A stretch of 64,000 bases of DNA from Paenibacillus_AR mesotrionivorans (lineage in GTDB: Bacteria > Bacillota > Bacilli > Paenibacillales > NBRC-103111). Under the pieces are notes generated by a model that worked only from the letters and a program-made list of their open reading frames with translations, was not told the DNA's origin and ran no database searches. A program made the position numbers and the translations under genes. This document shows positions 61,725 to 64,000 of this stretch, piece by piece. The stretch's first letter is position 1, and every line of letters starts with the position of its first letter. The DNA lies in contig NZ_JBJURJ010000006.1 in the NCBI RefSeq assembly GCF_046098205.1, positions 1-64,000 of the forward strand. The letters run 5' to 3'.

Positions 61725-62075
61725 CTAAAAGTCAATAAGGCCCAAACTGATCTGCAGGGCATCGTCTACCTTGCGCATGGTGTCCTCATCCAGATGCGTG
61801 ATCTTGTCTGTCAGGCGCTGCTTGTCGATGGTGCGTATCTGCTCCAGCAAAATGACCGAGTCTCTGTCGAAGCCATGGGTTTCCGCATCAATCTCCACAT
61901 GTGTGGGCAGTTTCGCTTTTTGAATCTGGGCGGTAATCGCCGCTATGATCACTGTTGGGCTGAACCGGTTGCCAATGTCGTTCTGAATGACCAGCACCGG
62001 CCGTACCCCTCCTTGCTCCGAGCCAACCACCGGGGACAGATCTGCAAAAAACACATCGCCTCGTTTCACAATCAA
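61725..62075 (-). CDS. ndoA: mRNA interferase EndoA (MazF family toxin)
   Basis: A 116-residue MazF-type endoribonuclease. It is nearly the Bacillus EndoA sequence (VKRGDVFFADLSPVVGSEQGG, IIAAITAQIQKAKLPTHVE, VILLEQIRTIDK), cleaving mRNA at UACAU-type sites in Bacillus. The start is TTG with GGGGTG six bases upstream and three bases after the antitoxin stop; a GTG two codons on is possible. It forms an antitoxin-toxin operon. Confidence 0.95.
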   Translation of the reverse strand: MIVKRGDVFFADLSPVVGSEQGGVRPVLVIQNDIGNRFSPTVIIAAITAQIQKAKLPTHVEIDAETHGFDRDSVILLEQIRTIDKQRLTDKITHLDEDTMRKVDDALQISLGLIDF

Positions 62076-62078
62076 GCG

Positions 62079-62357
62079 CTACACCCCGCTAACCAAACGA
62101 TCCACCGTTGTACCTGCATCCTCTTCCGCATGGAAAGACTCTGAAGCAATGTTCAGGTTAATCTTCGCCATCTCCATGTAGCCGCGCTGCATGGAATCCC
62201 GGAGCTGGCGCTTCCGGCGCTCTGTCAGGTACAGCTTCATCGCCTGACGGATCAGCTCGCTTCGATTGGAATTTTCCTGTTCCACAATCCCGTCTACCTC
62301 CTGCAGAAGCTGATCCGGCAAACTGATCATGATCCGTTTCGTATTCACGTTGGACAC
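62079..62357 (-). CDS. ndoAI: Antitoxin EndoAI
   Basis: A 92-residue ribbon-helix-helix antitoxin (KRIMISLPDQLLQEVDGIVEQ for DNA binding), with a C-terminal toxin-binding tail ending MEMAKINLNIASES...VDRLVSG. The start is the GTG at 62357, since GGAGGTGCGAGGAA precedes it; an open frame continues upstream but has no ribosome site. It represses its own operon and neutralises EndoA. Confidence 0.92.
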   Translation of the reverse strand: MSNVNTKRIMISLPDQLLQEVDGIVEQENSNRSELIRQAMKLYLTERRKRQLRDSMQRGYMEMAKINLNIASESFHAEEDAGTTVDRLVSGV

Positions 62358-62657
62358 TTCCTCGCACCTCCAAAAGCTACCCGCCCTGACTTCCCCATTA
62401 TGATACAAATAAAGGCAAATTATACAACATACCCACGCTGGCGCAGGCTTATCCTGCCTAAAACGCCATACGCTAATATATGTCCGGCGTATATCAGGTA
62501 TGTTATATGGTCGAGCTATCGTTTCCGATATAATCCTTACTTTATATATTTCGGCGGCAACCGGGAAAATCCTTTGCATTTTGGCACAAAAATCCTCAGG
62601 AAAGTTTCCCCATGGAAATTCCGAGCTGGCTCAGGAACAAAACCTGCCGCTCCAGTG
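62358..62657. other. Intergenic region between alr and ndoAI
   Basis: 300 A/T-rich bases with many short TATA-like stretches (for example ATATATTTCGG, TATATCAGG). It should hold the ndoAI promoter. No gene, repeat or clear terminator was assigned. Confidence 0.4.
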
Positions 62658-63833
62658 CTAACTAAACTGATGCTGCAGCGGATTCACCGTGTTCTTCACA
62701 ACGCCTTCTTCCGTGTACACGCGTGGCACCCGGTGGGAGATCATACACACAATCTCGTAATTCACGGTACCCAGCTTCTCTGCCAGCTCCTCCGCCGGCA
62801 AAACCAGACCGTCCTGCTCACCGAACAGCACCACTTCATCGCCGATTTCTGCACCTGTTACGCCCCGCAGGCTGATCATACATTGGTCCATACAGACCCG
62901 CCCTACTACCGGAACCCGCTTGCCCCGGACCAAGGCATGAGCCTTACCCGTCAGCATCCGGGAAAATCCGTCCGCATAACCCACCGCAAGGGTGGCGATC
63001 TCCTCGCCTTCGGAGGCATGGTACAAGGCGCCATAGCTGACCCCCGCCCCTTCCTCCATACTTTTCAGCATCACGATCCTGGTTTTGAGAGACATCACCG
63101 GACGCAGCTTCACCCGCTCCATATCCACTTCATCGGAAGGGTACAGCCCATACATGCCGATGCCCAAACGAACCATATTATAGCTGATTTCCGGGGTATC
63201 AATGGCGGTTGCCGTGTTGCCCGCATGGACATAAGGGAAGGAGATTCCTTTCTCCCGGAAATGTCCGGCTACCCGTTCAAACTTGCTGAACTGCTCCCGG
63301 GTGTAGGCTTTATCGGCCTCGTCCGCGCAGGCGTAATGGGTGAACAGCCCCTCGACCTCAACACCCGGCAGCGCCAGAGCACGCTCAATAAAGGCAATAG
63401 CATCCTCCGTCCGGTTCAGCCCCAGCCGCCCCATGCCCGAATCCACTTTAATGTGGATTTTCACGGAGGGCTCCTCTGGTCCACGCTTCTCCAGGGCCTC
63501 CAGCACATCCATGCTGTATACATTAATCGTAATTCTGTATTTAACGGCCAAAGGCACTGCCTCCGCCGGTGTATACCCCAATACCAGAACCGGCGATTCA
63601 ATGCCTGCCCGCCGCAGCTCCAGCGCCTCATCCATAAACGCCACCGCCAGATAGGATGCACCCTCGGCAATACATTCCTTGGCAATCTGTACGGCGCCGT
63701 GCCCGTACGCATCCGCCTTAACCACAGCCATGATTCTCATCTCTGCGGGAAGAGCGGCCCGGAAAGCGCGCAGATTATGCCGCAGCGCGTCCAGCGAAAT
63801 CTCCACCCACGTAGGACGGTAAAACGCATCCAC
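62658..63833 (-). CDS. alr: Alanine racemase
   Basis: A 391-residue PLP enzyme converting L- to D-alanine for peptidoglycan. The PLP lysine is in AVVKADAYGHGA. The catalytic tyrosine region VGYADGFSRM and the CMDQCMISL stretch are intact. The start is a GTG with GAGGGTGATGGGCA upstream. Gene order alr-ndoAI-ndoA matches Bacillus. Confidence 0.96.
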   Translation of the reverse strand: MDAFYRPTWVEISLDALRHNLRAFRAALPAEMRIMAVVKADAYGHGAVQIAKECIAEGASYLAVAFMDEALELRRAGIESPVLVLGYTPAEAVPLAVKYRITINVYSMDVLEALEKRGPEEPSVKIHIKVDSGMGRLGLNRTEDAIAFIERALALPGVEVEGLFTHYACADEADKAYTREQFSKFERVAGHFREKGISFPYVHAGNTATAIDTPEISYNMVRLGIGMYGLYPSDEVDMERVKLRPVMSLKTRIVMLKSMEEGAGVSYGALYHASEGEEIATLAVGYADGFSRMLTGKAHALVRGKRVPVVGRVCMDQCMISLRGVTGAEIGDEVVLFGEQDGLVLPAEELAEKLGTVNYEIVCMISHRVPRVYTEEGVVKNTVNPLQHQFS

Positions 63834-63859
63834 TGCCCATCACCCTCTTTGAAATCGAT

Positions 63860-63913
63860 AGGGGTACTGCAAGGAAAGAGCTTTCCTCTCCCGCAGTGAC
63901 CCCTGGCTTGAAC
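63860..63913 (-). terminator. Stem-loop upstream of alr
   Basis: GGGGTACTGC-(AAGGAAAGAGCTTTCCT...)-GCAGTGACCCC forms a long imperfect hairpin. It probably ends a transcript coming from the right, beyond the window. There is no T-run. Confidence 0.5.
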
Positions 63914-64000
63914 TTCTTCAATTATGGCAATCCCCAAAACCCATACGCTTTATGTTACTTGCTCCCCGTAAAGCTGTCAATGAACTTTCCGCCGATTATT

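Noticed and set aside
62358..62579. N-terminally longer EndoAI starting near 62579
   Set aside because: The GTG at 62357 has a strong ribosome site and matches the family length; the upstream extension is A/T-rich promoter-like sequence.
62400..63899. Long plus-strand open frame opposite alr (about 500 codons)
   Set aside because: It lies wholly over the alanine racemase gene on the other strand, has no ribosome site and no recognisable protein features; a product of GC-rich codon bias.

Overview
The window looks like a chromosomal segment from an endospore-forming Gram-positive of the Paenibacillaceae, most likely Paenibacillus or a close relative. The evidence is strong AAGGAGG-type ribosome binding sites, a 16S rRNA 5' end, a gerA-type germination operon, cmpA, ywmB, the alr/ndoAI/ndoA/tex/cmpA/sprT order known from Bacillus, an infC-rpmI-rplT operon with an AUU start, an aa3-600-type quinol oxidase operon, and GC-rich coding DNA. 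The species cannot be named from this sequence alone. I see no transposase, integrase, phage module or CRISPR array.

Layout. 1-450: start of a leftward rRNA operon and its promoter. 445-4.9 kb: AraC regulator, nucleoside hydrolase plus ribokinase (nucleoside salvage), MocR regulator divergent from a drug/metabolite exporter. 6-9.5 kb: a large sensor with GGDEF and EAL domains (cyclic di-GMP). 9.8-11.7 kb: agmatine to putrescine pathway (aguA, aguB). 11.9-15.7 kb: qoxABCD menaquinol oxidase with an Fnr/Crp-like palindrome upstream. 16-17.5 kb: infC-rpmI-rplT with leader. 17.5-21.1 kb: two glycosyltransferases and a PAP2 phosphatase. 21.5-25.6 kb: trmB, the tRNA wobble-modification pair mnmL-mnmM, and manA. 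25.7-30.6 kb: B12-type radical SAM protein, cysteine synthase, a pseudouridine synthase and small conserved proteins. 30.8-33.4 kb: divergent radical SAM/SPASM pair resembling alternative-heme (Ahb/NirJ) enzymes. 34.4-39.9 kb: TetR, YigZ, pgi, a dehydrogenase fused to a PilZ domain, and a LysR regulator. 40-46.7 kb: cidA/cidB-like holin pair, ppnP, tkt, purU, nfo. 46.8-50.9 kb: glucosaminidase, ROK regulator, split chromate transporter, Cu/Zn superoxide dismutase. 50.9-56.9 kb: ywmB, germination operon gerA-gerC-gerD-like-gerB, corA. 57.5-64 kb: tRNA-Ser, sprT, cmpA, tex, ndoA/ndoAI, alr.

The most unusual content lies between the genes. At least five, probably seven, intergenic elements share one architecture: four units of roughly 18-35 bp, two in direct orientation followed by two in inverted orientation, with neighbouring same-strand units 50-51 bp apart, about 180 bp in all. 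The unit sequence differs from element to element but is nearly constant within each. Most lie between convergent genes. A second family, a 56-58 bp hairpin bounded by CCCAAAAGT/ACTTTTGGG arms, occurs three times, and there are three minisatellite-like tandem arrays (21, 13 and 37 bp).

The other notable item is an apparently intact beta-hydroxyacid dehydrogenase fused to a cyclic-di-GMP-binding PilZ domain, in the same window as an intact GGDEF-EAL protein. This suggests metabolic control by cyclic di-GMP.
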